DNA of 64,000 nucleotides from Dryas octopetala (GCA_963921425.1 OY992838.1:7502001-7566000), one strand, 5' to 3'; counted from the stretch's first letter, positions 36,266-47,717 are shown. Numbers and translations are program-made. Notes: generated from the sequence alone by a model not told the origin.

Positions 36266-37502
36266 GGGCAAATTACACAAAAGTACCTCAACTAACCACC
36301 CTATATCACTTGAGTACCCCAATTAAAAAAAGTTGATCGTAGGTACCTCAATTACTGATTTTGCACTCCCAGATACCTCCGTCAACTTTTCCGTCAGGCC
36401 TGCCGTTAATTGCCTACGTGGCACACTAGAAACATGCCACATGGACAAAAAAAAATTTAAAAACAAAAAATGTTTTAAAAAATAAACTAATTATTTAAAA
36501 AAAAAAAAAATTAAAAACTAAAAAAAAAAAAAAAAAGGAGTTGCAGGAGTCTCCCTCCGAGACCCACCCAACCCAGCCATCCCCCCCTCCGACCCCAGCT
36601 ACCATGCCGCCGATCCACCCACCACACCGCCGACCCACTCAACCACTCACCCCCTCTCTCCTCTCTCTGCCTCACTTTCTCTCTCTCCTCGCCCCTCACT
36701 TTCTCTCTCTGCCTCGCTCTCTCTCTCTCTCTCTCCCCGACCGAGCCACCCACCCCCTTTCTCTCCCCTCCCATCTCTTCTCTCTGTACCTCACTCTTTC
36801 TCTCTCTCTCTCTCCCCGAAACCCCAGCCCCGACCCGCCCACCTGCCCTGAGCTCCACCTTCGTTCAAATCTATAAGAGAGAGAGAGAGAGAGAGAGAGA
36901 AACAGAGGGAGAGAGAATGACAGAAAGAGAGAGATGGAGCTGGTGGCCGGAGATGGGAGGGAGGTGGGTGGGTCACTGGGGGAGGCAAAGGGAGGAGGGG
37001 GTGGGTCACTAGGCTCTGGTTGGGCTTGGGCTGGGGTTTCGGGGAGAGAGAGAGAGAGGAGAAGGGCGTGGAAAGAGAAGGGGTGGGTCGGCGGCGTGGT
37101 GGCTGGGGTCGGCGGCAAGGTGGCTGGGGTCGGAGGGGTGGGTGGCTGGGTTGGGTGGGTCTCGGAGGGAAGGGTGGGAGGCGAAGGGAAGGGTGGGAGG
37201 CGGAGGGAGGCTGGCTGCAACTCCCCTGCAACTCCATTTTTTTGTTTTTTTTTTTTGAGTTTTTGAGTTTTTGAGTTTTTAATTTTTTTTTTGTTTTTTT
37301 AAATAATTAGTTTATTTTTTAAAAACATTTTTATTTTTAAAATTTTTTTTGTCCACGTGGCATGTTTCTAGTGTGCCACGTAGGCAATTAACGGCAGGCC
37401 TGACGGAAAAGTTGACGGAGGTACCTGGGAGTGCAAAATCAGTAATTGGGGTACTCAAGTGATATAGGGTGGTTAGTTGAGGTACTTTTGTGTAATTTGC
37501 CC
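36266..37502. mobile_element. Foldback Mutator-like element, 1237 bp
   Basis: A perfect 9-bp duplication TTAATAGTT lies at 36257-36265 and 37503-37511. The ends are GGGCAAATTACAC / GTGTAATTTGCCC. Inverted similarity runs inward almost to the centre. The left arm is C/T-rich and the right arm G/A-rich, both carrying CCGAGACCCACCCAACCCAG or its complement. The centre has GAGCTCCACCTTCGTTCAAA, a (GA)n run near 36873-36900 and an ATG at 36933. Frames in the arms are low-complexity and not genes. Confidence 0.9.
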
Positions 37503-37794
37503 TTAATAGTTTAATAGTAAAGATCCAAGCTCATCAGAATTTGGTTGTACTTGTAACGAATGAATTAGCAAAATTTGGAAGGGCATGCGAATAAATTCAT
37601 ATTCAAACAGCCAACATTAAGGATTTGGTCGTATGAAACCCATGCACACACATAACCTCCCATACAATAATCTTTTTTTTTGGTAGGAGGGAGAGCCAAG
37701 GCCCAGAGAAAAAAAACTAACTAGCTAAAAACTCGCATATAATAATCTTTGGTATACAGGGACCGGTGTCGGAGCCATAAAATTTAAACAATAG

Positions 37795-38180
37795 ACGCAC
37801 CTAAATAAACAATGCAACTACGTTTTTTGCAATGACAATTCAAACCTACTTTTTTATTTTGTTAGAAAACTTCATAAGTTTGTACTCTATTTAATACTAA
37901 ATTCGTTCCATCGGCAAATTTTAATCAAATAGAAGAAGATGTGTGATCACATCCAAATTTTCAAAAGATTAGACTAAAAAAAATAATGACCAAAAGACAG
38001 TTAAGCCTCTGCACACGAGCTTTACAATGTCAAAATCGTTAATTCAATTGACAGAAGTTAACAATTGTCCTATAATTGTTAATGGAACAAACACCAGAAT
38101 CATATTGAAATTTTTTTAAGAAGGATGACTACATGCTTTTTCGGGAAAAAATACAGGGAGTAAAATTGTATTTTACCATT
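37795..38180 (+). repeat. Array module C, copy 2
   Basis: Partner of 30800-31290, lacking the 140-bp insert. A near-repeat CATACAATAATCTTT / CATATAATAATCTTT just upstream (37660-37755) brackets about 80 bp that may be a separate small insertion. Confidence 0.75.
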
Positions 38181-38199
38181 TTTTTTTTAAAAGAAAAGT

Positions 38200-38540
38200 A
38201 AAAGTCCCTTTGAAAGCTGGAAACAGAGCATTTCCAAAAAATATAAAAAATAAAGCTGAAAACAGAGCACTGGGGCAAGTACCATGAAACTTCCACTAGC
38301 AAGCATGAATGTCATAAACTTCATTAACAGGATCAAGAAGATTCAGTTAACATGTACCCAAATGCTAAATAGATAGTCTGCTCTAAACAATTAGTTTTGA
38401 ACACAAAATGATTTATGAATAGTTTAAAGCAACCTCCTTCAGGAAAATACTAAAAGATCATATCTAAGTTAACATCATCATTATCCATAATTGAGGTGTA
38501 GCTTGTTACAGAAATTATTATTTCAATTATAGTGTTGCCA
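38200..38540 (+). repeat. Array module B, copy 2
   Basis: Partner of 25900-26240 and 51590-51860. It indicates that a flotillin promoter once followed on the right; the nearest remaining one is at 41343. Confidence 0.7.
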
Positions 38541-38682
38541 ATAAATAAAAGGGAGACTTAGAGTATAATCCATTTTATGAGTCTTTCTTAGACTAAGACT
38601 GGTAGTGATTTAGGGTTTTTAATTAAGTCATTTTATTTTTCTTCTTTGACGGCTTTATATTAGGTTTTAACTTTAACGGCTT

Positions 38683-38747
38683 TATGTTAGGTTTTAACTC
38701 CAAAATTTTGAGTTCCGCCCAAAATCTCGGAGTTAAAACCTAACATA
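38683..38747. repeat. Hairpin with 19-bp arms
   Basis: TATGTTAGGTTTTAACTCC and GGAGTTAAAACCTAACATA are perfect inverted repeats separated by 27 bp. A degenerate second copy of the left arm lies just upstream. Probably a decayed MITE; no evidence that it is a small-RNA gene. Confidence 0.75.
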
Positions 38748-39246
38748 CAGTCTCTACAAAGCTCACTCTATACCCTAGAAGGAGAAATACCCTTCAAATC
38801 GGGGAAGGACTTTATTATGAATTAAAAGAACTTTTTTATAAATTAAAAAGACTTTATTATGAATTAAAATTTTTTTTATAAATTATTATGAATTAAAAAA
38901 ATTTTCTTATAAATTTTAAAACATTCTCGATCTCCATCTAAAAACTATTTTTATAAAATACCTAAGTCTAATTATCTCTAAATAAAATTATTTTCAGCAT
39001 CTCTATCTAATGGTCTTGTTTATTGGTCTAACACTTTGTCGTTTAGATTTCTATACAATAAACTAATAAAGTCAAAATGCACAAGTCTTTTTCAATATGA
39101 AAACAACATCAATGCACAATTCTTTTTCAATATGAAAACAACATCGTGTTTTGAATATATATGTATAAGAAATAATAAATTAAATATGAGTACCAAGTAT
39201 TTTCCTATAAGAAAATGTTGATTTGAAAGGTAATGCTTTTAATTAA

Positions 39247-39641
39247 GGGATTAATGTCATTTTGCTCCCCAGACTATTACACATGTATCAGTTTGCTCCC
39301 CAGACTTTTAATTTGGAAAATTAAGGACCCTGACTTTTTCAATTTTGCCAATTAAGGTTATTCCGTCAATTTATACATTTTTCATCTAAAATTTCGAGAT
39401 GATCAAGCAAAATTTAGCAAGAAATAAAAGAGAAAAAATGATGCATGAGGAAAAAATGATAAGATCTAATTGGAAGGGACCATTTTGCCCTCAAAGATTT
39501 GGATAAAAAATGTGTAAATTGACAAAAGAACCTTAATTGGCAAAATTGAAAAAGTCAGAGTCCTTAATTTTCCAAATTAGAAGTCTGGGGAGCAAACTGA
39601 TACAAGTGTAATAGTCTGGGGAGCAAAATGGTAGTAATCCC
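39247..39641. mobile_element. Mutator-type MITE, 395 bp
   Basis: A perfect 9-bp duplication TTTAATTAA lies at 39238-39246 and 39642-39650. The ends are GGGATTA / TAATCCC. Inverted repeats of about 130 bp contain TTTTGCTCCCCAGACTATTA and its complement. The short non-coding centre contains AATGATGCATGAGG. Confidence 0.9.
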
Positions 39642-39931
39642 TTTAATTAATTATTAATTAATGCGCTACGGCCGCTACCACATCATGTCTAATAATGCGA
39701 TGCAAAGTTTTTGTCTCTCAGATTAGATTATAAGAAAAACTTATACAAAGGTTGTGTTTCTTAAATTAGATTATAAGGAAAACTTTGTTCCATGATAGGG
39801 ACAGGTAGCATCCTCTCTCTTTCTCTCTTTCTTTTAGTCTCACTGATAGGGACTCTTACATTGTACTGTGAAGTCTTTGGTCTTGATTCATTTAACACAT
39901 ACCCAAATGCTAAATGGATATAAATTTTAAA

Positions 39932-41162
39932 GTGCAAATTATACGCAGGTACCTCAAGTATACACCCTTGTTTACTTGAATACCCTAATAAAAAAAAGTT
40001 GCTCAGAAGTACCTTAACTACTGATTTTGCACACCCAAGTACCTTCGTTAACTATTCCGTCGGGGAGGCCGTTAAGTGCCTACGTGGCACACTAACATAC
40101 CCTTAGAAACATGCCACGTGGACAAAAAAATAATACAAAATGAAATAAATTTTAAAAAATGAACTAATTATTTAAAAAAAAACTAAAAAAATTAAAACTA
40201 AAAAAAAAAAAAAACAAATGGAGTTGCATGGGCTAGTGCAGCAGCCACCCTCCGCCTCCCACCCCTCCCTCCGAGACCCACCCAACCCAGCCACTCACCC
40301 CTCCGACCCCAGCCACCTTGCCGCCGACCCTAGCCACCACGCCGCCGACCCACCCCCTCTCATCTCTCTCTCTAACTCTCTCCCTCTCTCTCCCCGAAAC
40401 CCCAGCCCAAGCCCAGCCTTTAGCCCTCCTCCCTCCGCCTCCCCTCTCTGGCCACTAGCTTCATCTCTCTCTTTCTATCACTCTCTCCCCCTCTGTTTCT
40501 CTCTCTCTCTCTCTCTCTCTCTTAGATCTGAATGAAGGTGGAGCTCGGGACGGGGCGGGTCGGGGCTGGGGTTTCGGAGAGAGAGGGAGAGTGAGTGAGG
40601 CAGAGAGAGAGGAGAGGGGAGGGGAGAGAGAGGGGATGGGTGGCTCGGTCGGAAAGAGAGAGAGAAAGCGAGGCAGAGAGAGAAAGTGAGGGGTGAGGAG
40701 AGAGTGAGTGAGGCAGAGAGAGGAGAGGGGGGAGAGAGAGGAGGTGGGTGGCCGAGTGGGTCGGCGGCGTGGTGGGTGGATCGGTGGCAGGGTAGCTGGG
40801 GTCGGAGGGGTACGGTGGATGGCTGGGTTGGGTGGGTCTTGGAGGGAGGGGTGGGAGACGGAGGGAGGCTGCTGCACTAGCCCCTGCAACTCCATTTTTT
40901 TTTTTTAAATTTTTTGAGTCTTTTTAAATAATTAGTTCTTTTAAATTTATTTCATTTTTTATTATATTTTTGTCCACGTGGCATGTTTCTAAGGGTATGT
41001 CAGTGTGCCACGTAGGCACTTAACGGCCTCCCCGACAAAATAGTTAACGAAGGTACTTGGGTGTGCAAAATCAGTAGTTAAGGTACCTCTGAGCAACTTT
41101 TTTTTATTGGGGTACTCAAGTGAACAAAGTGTATGCTTGAGGTACCTGCGTGTAATTTGACC
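39932..41162. mobile_element. Foldback Mutator-like element, 1231 bp, sister of 36266
   Basis: A perfect 9-bp duplication AATTTTAAA lies at 39923-39931 and 41163-41171. The ends are GTGCAAATTATACGC and (complement) GGTCAAATTACACGC. Long inverted arms share CCACGTGGACAAAAAAAT and CCTACGTGGCACACT with the element at 36266. The GC/CT-rich interior also matches that element, including CCGAAACCCCAGCCC and a GAGCTCCACC-like word near the centre. No transposase. Confidence 0.9.
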
Positions 41163-41342
41163 AATTTTAAACAAAAAATATATATCTATGAAAGTTTAAA
41201 AGGAAAATCGATCTTCTAATGGAATAGAACGTGATTCTACCATTCCTCCTTGTTTTTTTTTTGGTTCAATCCACTCCTACTTGTTGATTCCGTAATATAT
41301 TGTGAACTGTCGAAGTCTTGGACTCTAGCTAGGTTAATCTCA

Positions 41343-41351
41343 ATATATATA
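41343..41351 (+). promoter_or_regulatory. TATA region of flotillin copy 2
   Basis: TTAATCTCAATATATATACG, as in the other copies, about 100 bp upstream of the stub's ATG. Confidence 0.5.
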
Positions 41352-41402
41352 CGTACTCATATTATTCATTTCATTATTCCTTCCCTTCCTTTTTTTTTTT
41401 TT

Positions 41403-41406
<4 letters not shown>

Positions 41407-41442
<36 letters not shown>
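41407..41442 (+). repeat. (CT)n microsatellite in leader of flotillin copy 2
   Basis: Eighteen CT units just before CTACAACCATG. In the intact copy at 52374 the same place holds only CTATCTCTCTCT, so the repeat expanded here. Confidence 0.9.
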
Positions 41443-41444
<2 letters not shown>

Positions 41445-41448
41445 AACC

Positions 41449-41622
41449 ATGTACAAAGTTCCGAGCACTTCCGAGTACAGAATCGAGGACATAAATATGG
41501 CGGAGAAAGCATGGATCCTCCCCGGGCAGACCTCGTTGATCTTTGACGTGTCCCCCATGAACTACACGTTGGAAGTCCAAGCCATGAGCGCCGAGAAGCT
41601 CCCCTTCATCACGAGGATCTAA
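41449..41622 (+). pseudogene. Flotillin copy 2, N-terminal stub
   Basis: From ATG at 41449 the frame reads [10 protein letters not shown], then [40 protein letters not shown] and PFI. It lacks about seven residues (the LVVTGVG part) found in the intact copies, an in-frame deletion. Similarity stops at 41610 after CCCTTCATC, where a hAT transposase remnant in the opposite direction begins; three more codons lead to a stop. The promoter-like region and ATG remain, so a 57-residue fragment could be translated. It is a truncated paralogue. Confidence 0.9.
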
Positions 41623-43632
41623 TGCTGAGCTAAGGCTAAAAAGTTCCATTGTTTCCTTAGTGAATCTGCTATCTAACTCCATCAACTGAAACTCTATTAC
41701 AGTATTAAATATATCAAAATGATAATAATGCTCAACTGTAATAAAATCTTGTTGCTAACAACTTCGACCTGTACCATCCATATGGCGAGCACTCAAATCT
41801 TGGACATCAATGCCATATTTCTCACAAAAAGATACCACATTCCTAATGAACTTATCCTAACCACTGTTTCTCAATTTTTGAAGAAGAAATTTTGAATTTG
41901 AAACTAAGTTTATAGTATTTAGGATGTCTTGAGACTCATTCTGCAAGGCTTGACAAAACATATAAGTGATTCCCATAACTTTATTCATCAAATGCAAGTG
42001 AAACACAAATTGAAAAGACCACATACCACTATAAGCACCTTTAGCTTCCCTACGTATTTTAAAGTTGAGTCCATTTTGCTTAATGTTTTCAAGAACGTAC
42101 TATAGTGGTTGCACTGTATAGAACAATTAACCTCATAATAGAACCAAAATGAGAGCTCCAATGAGTAGCTCCAGGTCGTGACAAACTACAAGTCAGATTA
42201 GCCCATGTACCAGATTCAAGTTCTCCCTCTCCAATTGTCTTGCAATTTCATCTTCTCGAGTAAACCTTAACTTATAAACTCGTTTGGCAGAAGAACCAAT
42301 CAAGTTCACAATATTATTCAACAACGAGAAAAACAAATAGACATCTTGCATACCTTGAACTGCTGCATTCAAAGCTAGTTGTAGACGATGAACAAAACAA
42401 TGTACATAATATGCATATGGACAATCTTGAAGAAAGAAAGCCTTTAATTCATTCTATTCACTTCACATATTGCTAGCGCCATCATATCCTTGACCATGCA
42501 TATTTTCTACTTGAAGGTTGTATTGACCAAACACTTTCTCTATCTCACTCTTAAGAGTTAAGGCACAAGTGTCCTCCACACTCACAACATGAAAGAACCG
42601 TTCTTTAACAAACTCATTAACATCAACAAATCTTAAAATAATGGCCATGCCATTTGCTCCTTACCTGATTCATCAAGTGCTTCATCAACAAGTATACAAA
42701 ACTTGGCAACCCCAACCTCCTCACGGATCTTATTCCTAACTTTGTTAGCAAGAATATTCAAAATCTCTTTTTGGATCTTAGGAGAAATATATTTGACATT
42801 TCCAGGAGCTCGGTCTAAGACAATATTTGCAATATCTTCATTCAAGCTTGCACTATATTTGAGCAATTCAACAAAATTTTCACGACTCGATGATTCATTA
42901 GATTCATCATTGCCTCTAAAAGCAAGTGCTTGTTTAGCAATCACTCTAATGGTCTCTATTGTGACCTTAACCCGCAACCGATTTTGTGTAACATTTTGTG
43001 GTGGTTGTGGATTCATCACTTTGTCTATATACCCACACACATTTTTCAAGCTATACCAACTTTGCATATTAAGACCATGTGGTGAATTTGGAAGCCCAAC
43101 ATGCTTTTGAAGGAAACAATGGGCCCCACCGACCCTCTTCCAATCATCAAACCCTTGAGAAGTGAATAAAGTATGACGTGATATATCACTTTTAAAAAGG
43201 AAGCAAGGAAAACAATATACCTTGTCTTTATATACGAAATACTCAAGCCATTCAAACTTTTTAAACCAATTATATTGAAACCGACAATATTGCTCTTTAT
43301 AGAGAGAGCGTGGATACTCATCTAATTTGGGTTGACAAGATCCATAAAGCAAGTATGCTCTTCGAACATCATCACGAGAATTGATAGGATATGTTGAAAT
43401 ATATTGCTCTACGTTTTCCCGGATCACGTTCAATATTTGTGGTATCAACTTGTTGGGGCTCAACTCTTTGTGACTTAACTCTTTGAAATTTAGAAGGTGA
43501 TTCCTCATCACAAATTGGAGCATCACTTATAGGTGGAGAAGTATGCTCACTTGATGTTGATGGTTGATGTTTTTTCTTGAAAAATGAAAGAATAGTTTTT
43601 CTTGATTTAAAATTTTGATGTTGATTCGACAT
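41611..43632 (-). pseudogene. hAT transposase (TTF zinc-finger type), frameshifted and truncated
   Basis: Read on the minus strand from MSNQHQNFKSRKTILSFFKK at 43632. The TTF-type segment has YCRFQYNWFKKFEWLEYF and YCFPCFLFKSD; next come ILVDEALDES (first catalytic Asp region) and MHGQGYDGASNM. The frame shifts near 43410 and near 42640, and stop codons follow GASNM. The last recognisable piece is [14 protein letters not shown]. The C-terminal hAT dimerisation region that should follow is missing, because the sequence abuts flotillin copy 2 at 41610. No terminal repeats or target duplication were found. This family is often annotated in plants as zinc finger MYM-type protein 1-like. It is inactive. 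Confidence 0.88.
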
Positions 43633-44849
43633 TATAAACTGTAAATTACATGTAAAACATTAGAAATGTGTAAACTAATGTCTAATTAAACTTCTATGAC
43701 TCTATTCTATATTTAAAATTTACAAATAAAAAAAATTATCATCTTCACAAAATAACAAAATATCAACAACTAGCAACCCCTAAATTAAATCAAATGAACT
43801 CTTAATTATCACCATCAAACATAAATTAAAAATCTAGAATCCTTAATTAAAACTCTAACTCAAAACTTCAAATTAAAACCCTAAAATTAAACTCATAATT
43901 TAAAAGAATTTAAGAGAATTTACCTTTTCTTAGGCTTTGGGGCTTGGTAATTGGGAAAGTCAAGTAAAAACTTGAAGGAGATATTCAAAAATACCACACT
44001 ACATAGGATGGAAAAAAAATATACTTTTACTAAATGCTTGAAAAAAAAGAATTTACTTTTACTAAAAGCAAGAGAGCAAGAGAGAGCAAGTTGAATTTTA
44101 GAGAGCAAGAGAGAGGAACAGATTTGGTACCTTAGACTTAGCTGAATCTTGACTAGATGAGTGGTTGAGCACACAGTCGCACAGGGGAGGGAAGCGGCTT
44201 GGTGATACTTGATGTTTACAGTCTGCTTGTTTTGAGTTGTTGATAGATTTTGTTTTTTGGAAAGTCCGCGTCTCGACTGTCTAAATTAGATATTAAAAAA
44301 AATACACAATCTAAAGTAAGTCCACCCGTCTCGACAAATACACCATCTAAAGCAGCAGATGTAACAAAAAGTGTGTGTTATTAATTTAAAAATAACCGTC
44401 AAATAATTAGTGGCCGACATAAGAACGGAAAACCTTAGTACAAACAGTTACTCAAATTTCAGTACCTATGCATGCTTTTCTCTGTGTTTTTCATGTCTTA
44501 GTACCTATGCATGCTTGCTTTGTTTTTTTCATGTCTAACAATGCGATAGAAAGTCCACGTCTCTCGAACTCGAACGACTACAAAGCCTACAATATGCTGT
44601 GAGGGAAGAGACTAGCTCATTGCTCTACCAAAAAAAGAAGAGACTATTCGACCAAAAAAAAAAAAAAAAGAAGAGACTCATTGGTCTTGGACTGCAATAT
44701 TTGACCATTTAATTTGCTCCAAAACTATTTCATTGGTGTCCGACTCATTTAAGACATACAGAAATGCTAAATGTCAATATACATACGAAAGGCAAATGAC
44801 GATCCACTATTATAAGTCTTGGACTCTGCTAGGCGGATCTCAAATTCTC
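43633..44849. other. 5' remains of the hAT element and spacer to flotillin copy 3
   Basis: AT-rich to about 44250, probably untranslated hAT sequence. Then comes sequence resembling the region ahead of other flotillin promoters (ATGTCTAACAATGCGATAGA near 44531-44550). A direct repeat AGTACCTATGCATGCTT occurs twice about 41 bp apart near 44460-44520. Confidence 0.5.
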
Positions 44850-44861
44850 AATATATATATA
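44850..44861 (+). promoter_or_regulatory. TATA region of flotillin copy 3
   Basis: TCTCAATATATATATACG, preceded by CTTGGACTCTGCTAGG, the same promoter block as the intact copies. It is followed almost at once by mid-gene coding sequence. Confidence 0.5.
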
Positions 44862-45128
44862 CGTAGTCCTCATATTATTCATTTCATTAGCGAAGGTGAG
44901 GGTGGACGTGGCGGAGGCGAGGATGAAGGGGGAGATTGGGTCGAAGCTGAGGGAGGCTGAGGTGGTGGAGGCGAACGCCGAGCTGGTGAAGAAGAAGGCG
45001 CAGGTGGTGGAGCTGCAGAAGGGGGTGGAGAGGTTGAATGCCTTGACCAGGACGGAGAAGCCTCAGTTCTTGAGTAAGGCTAGTGTTCACTATGAAACCA
45101 AGGTAAGTAGTACGTACATGAAACGAAT

Positions 45129-46380
45129 TTAGATTCTGTAAATTTTATTTACCTGTTCTGCTGGATTTTCTTTACTTGGATCTTTACGAAAGACTTCTTC
45201 TAAGTCTTCTTCTGTGTCAGAGTCTTTTTTAGACAAGACATTAATATTCCTGTTGCTGGATCCTGCAATGTTAAGTTTAGAAATTCTACTGATTATTTCA
45301 TCCATAACTTCTTCATTTTGTGCCATTGATCCTTTAAGCTTAATATTCCCTAAGCTTGGTGGTGGTTTAAACATAACTTCTTCATTGGATATTTTAAGAC
45401 TTGTCTTTTTAGAAGTTATTTCTTTAGGACTTAAATCTTTTAAAGATTCTTCAATTCTGGTTGTCTGTGCTCCTAAAGATTGAAGGAACAGGTTGGTATA
45501 GTTTCCTTGAGATACTAGGCTGCCTATATGTTCAGCAGTTACTTCGTCTAGCTTTGTTAATTGCCCATTATCTTTAAAAGGTGAAGCTTGAGCTTCCCTT
45601 ATATCCAAAGGAATAGTTGGAGGATGAATTGCTTTCACAATTTTCTCATCTTTAGCTGTATAATTTTTGAAAGGGGTTTCAACTTTCAAGAGTATTAATC
45701 ACCATTTCAAATTCTTTTAAATGATTTATTTTAGCATATTGCTCAAACCATTTGAAAAAAAGGTATATTCTTTTTATTCCTTAAGATACAGGAAATAAAA
45801 GCTTGATGTAAAACATTTTTCTGATTTTCACTAAAAGTTTTTTCTAACCAACTTCTTTTTCGGCTATTCCAATGACTCATATATTCTCTTTTTATGAGAT
45901 CATGGTTAATCTGAAAGGTTTCCTCCTGTTGTAAAACATGGACATATAGATCTCTTTCTATGTTAGAAAGAGTAGGAGATTTTGGCCTCCTTATCCTACC
46001 TTGAGTTTCTGGAGTTTCAACCCTATACCAAGGTTGATTTACTTGATTTGATGTTTGAGTTACTCCGCCTATGATTATTTTATCATATTCATTTGCAACA
46101 TCTCGAGTAGTATTAGAAGATGTTCTAGCACTAGAATGTCTAGAGCTAGTTCCAGTAGTTGTCCTACTAATTCTCGTAGACCTGGTAGAAGAGAATCTTA
46201 TTTCCACATCACCATCTTGGCGTTCAACTATTTGTTCTACCTCTTGGTTTTCTAATGGTCTAACAGGCACTTGATTTTGTAGAATCCATTGCTGTGGAAG
46301 TGAGATCTGGTCCCACACAATTGTTTTGGGAACTACAATGTTGGCTTTTCTTAAATTGGCCTGAAAGAGTGTAGTCTAAT
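45129..46380 (-). pseudogene. Caulimovirid-like endogenous viral fragment (or related retroelement)
   Basis: Two minus-strand frames (46318-45743 and 45689-45129) belong to one broken coding region of about 1.2 kb. The first contains WDQISLPQQWILQNQ, RQDGDVEIRF and a Ser/Thr/Arg-rich stretch; the second contains EQVNKIYRI at its end. This combination resembles the region after the movement protein in endogenous pararetroviruses (Caulimoviridae, florendovirus-like) found in many plant genomes. No movement-protein core, protease, RT or RNase H is present here. The fragment is interrupted and lies inside the flotillin copy 3 intron. The family assignment rests on recalled similarity only and could instead be a related retroelement. 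Confidence 0.5.
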
Positions 46381-47235
46381 TACAAAATCAAAAGCAGACA
46401 AAATGGCTTGTTTTATTGCTGCTTGTTTTAGTCCTGATTGTTATAGAGAAAAAAAATACTTTTTTACTCTACGTGTGCTCCTTTTCCCCCCTCAAGGCAT
46501 ACAATTAAATAAAAGAATTAATTTTACAAGTTTTTTTGGTTGTGAAATTCACAAGTTGATAATGAATTAATTTGCGCATATGCAGGAAAATATTGCTTTC
46601 GAATAAAACACAATGTTATACATCATATTTAGTAATCAAATTATGTGACAAGTTGTGATTGTTATGTAAGAGGCCCCTCTATTTATGGGCTCATCTTATA
46701 TAATATTTTAATGATCAAAACCGTTTATTTTTTGGGTCTATATTCAAAAATTATTCTTGTAAAAAATTAAATAAATTGAAAATCATTAAGCTATCAAATT
46801 TTGATAAAATAAATAGACAAAAAAATATTTTTGATAAACACTTTAAATAGTGACCATTTAATTAATGGTGAAATGATTTTCGGTTAACCTAATTTTTTGC
46901 AAGGTCAATATTTCAATAGAGATCAAAAAAATAAATAGTTCTGATCATCAAAATATTATGTGGAGTAGACCTCACAAAAAATTCTTTAAACAAATTTATT
47001 TAAGAGATCCCTAAATAGAAGAGGTTGTGTTATTTAAACTACTTACTTATTTTTTGGACGAAATTTACTAACTAAAATGTATTATTGTGGCGGATGACAA
47101 TGTTCATCAAAAGGTTAAATAAGTTATTGAAAGTATCAGACCAAAAAAGAAAAAGTGATTGAAAGTAACTCTTAAATTAGTTGAAGTAGCTTTAAATGGT
47201 TATTAAAAAGTCGGAAGAGTTATTGAAAATAAGTT
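46381..47235 (+). other. Flotillin copy 3 intron, left part
   Basis: From about 46490 it aligns with the intron of intact copy 4 (53350-53460; shared AATGAATTAATTTG.GCATA). This shows that the viral-like fragment interrupts an ordinary flotillin intron. Confidence 0.65.
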
Positions 47236-47717
47236 GGGTTAATTACATATATATACCTCAACTATACATCACTTATCAGTTGGGTACCTCTAGTTTAAAA
47301 ACTTTCATTAGGGTACATCAACTTATGTTTTTTGTCAATTGAATACCTCCGTTAGTCTGACCGTTAAATGCTTACGTGGCGCTTACGTGGCACACGCGGA
47401 CCCCACCATTAAATATTAATTTAGCATTTAAAAATAACCACTAAACCAAAATTATAAAAAAATAAAAAAAAACCATTAAAATTATATAAAATTGAAAAAA
47501 AAAAAAAAAAAAGCTAACCCCCAGCACCCTCCCTCCCCTTCCTCCCCCACCCTTTCCCCACCCAGGCCACCGCCCCTCCCCTCCAAACCCAAGCCACCAC
47601 CCACCTCCCCCGCAAACCCAGGCCACCCCCTCCACCTCCCTCGCCCCTCCCCCCCAAACCCTTAAACAATTCTCTCCCAATCCATTCTCTCAAGCCTTAT
47701 CTGCAGGAACTCTCCAA

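Noticed and set aside
36541..37274. Pro- and Gly/Arg-rich frames on both strands
   Set aside because: They come from the low-complexity CT/GA and CCACCC-rich arms of a foldback transposon. The same applies to 40218-40908, 33657-34017 and 48232-48541.
42703..43110. Plus-strand frame of 135 codons
   Set aside because: Antisense shadow of the hAT transposase remnant.
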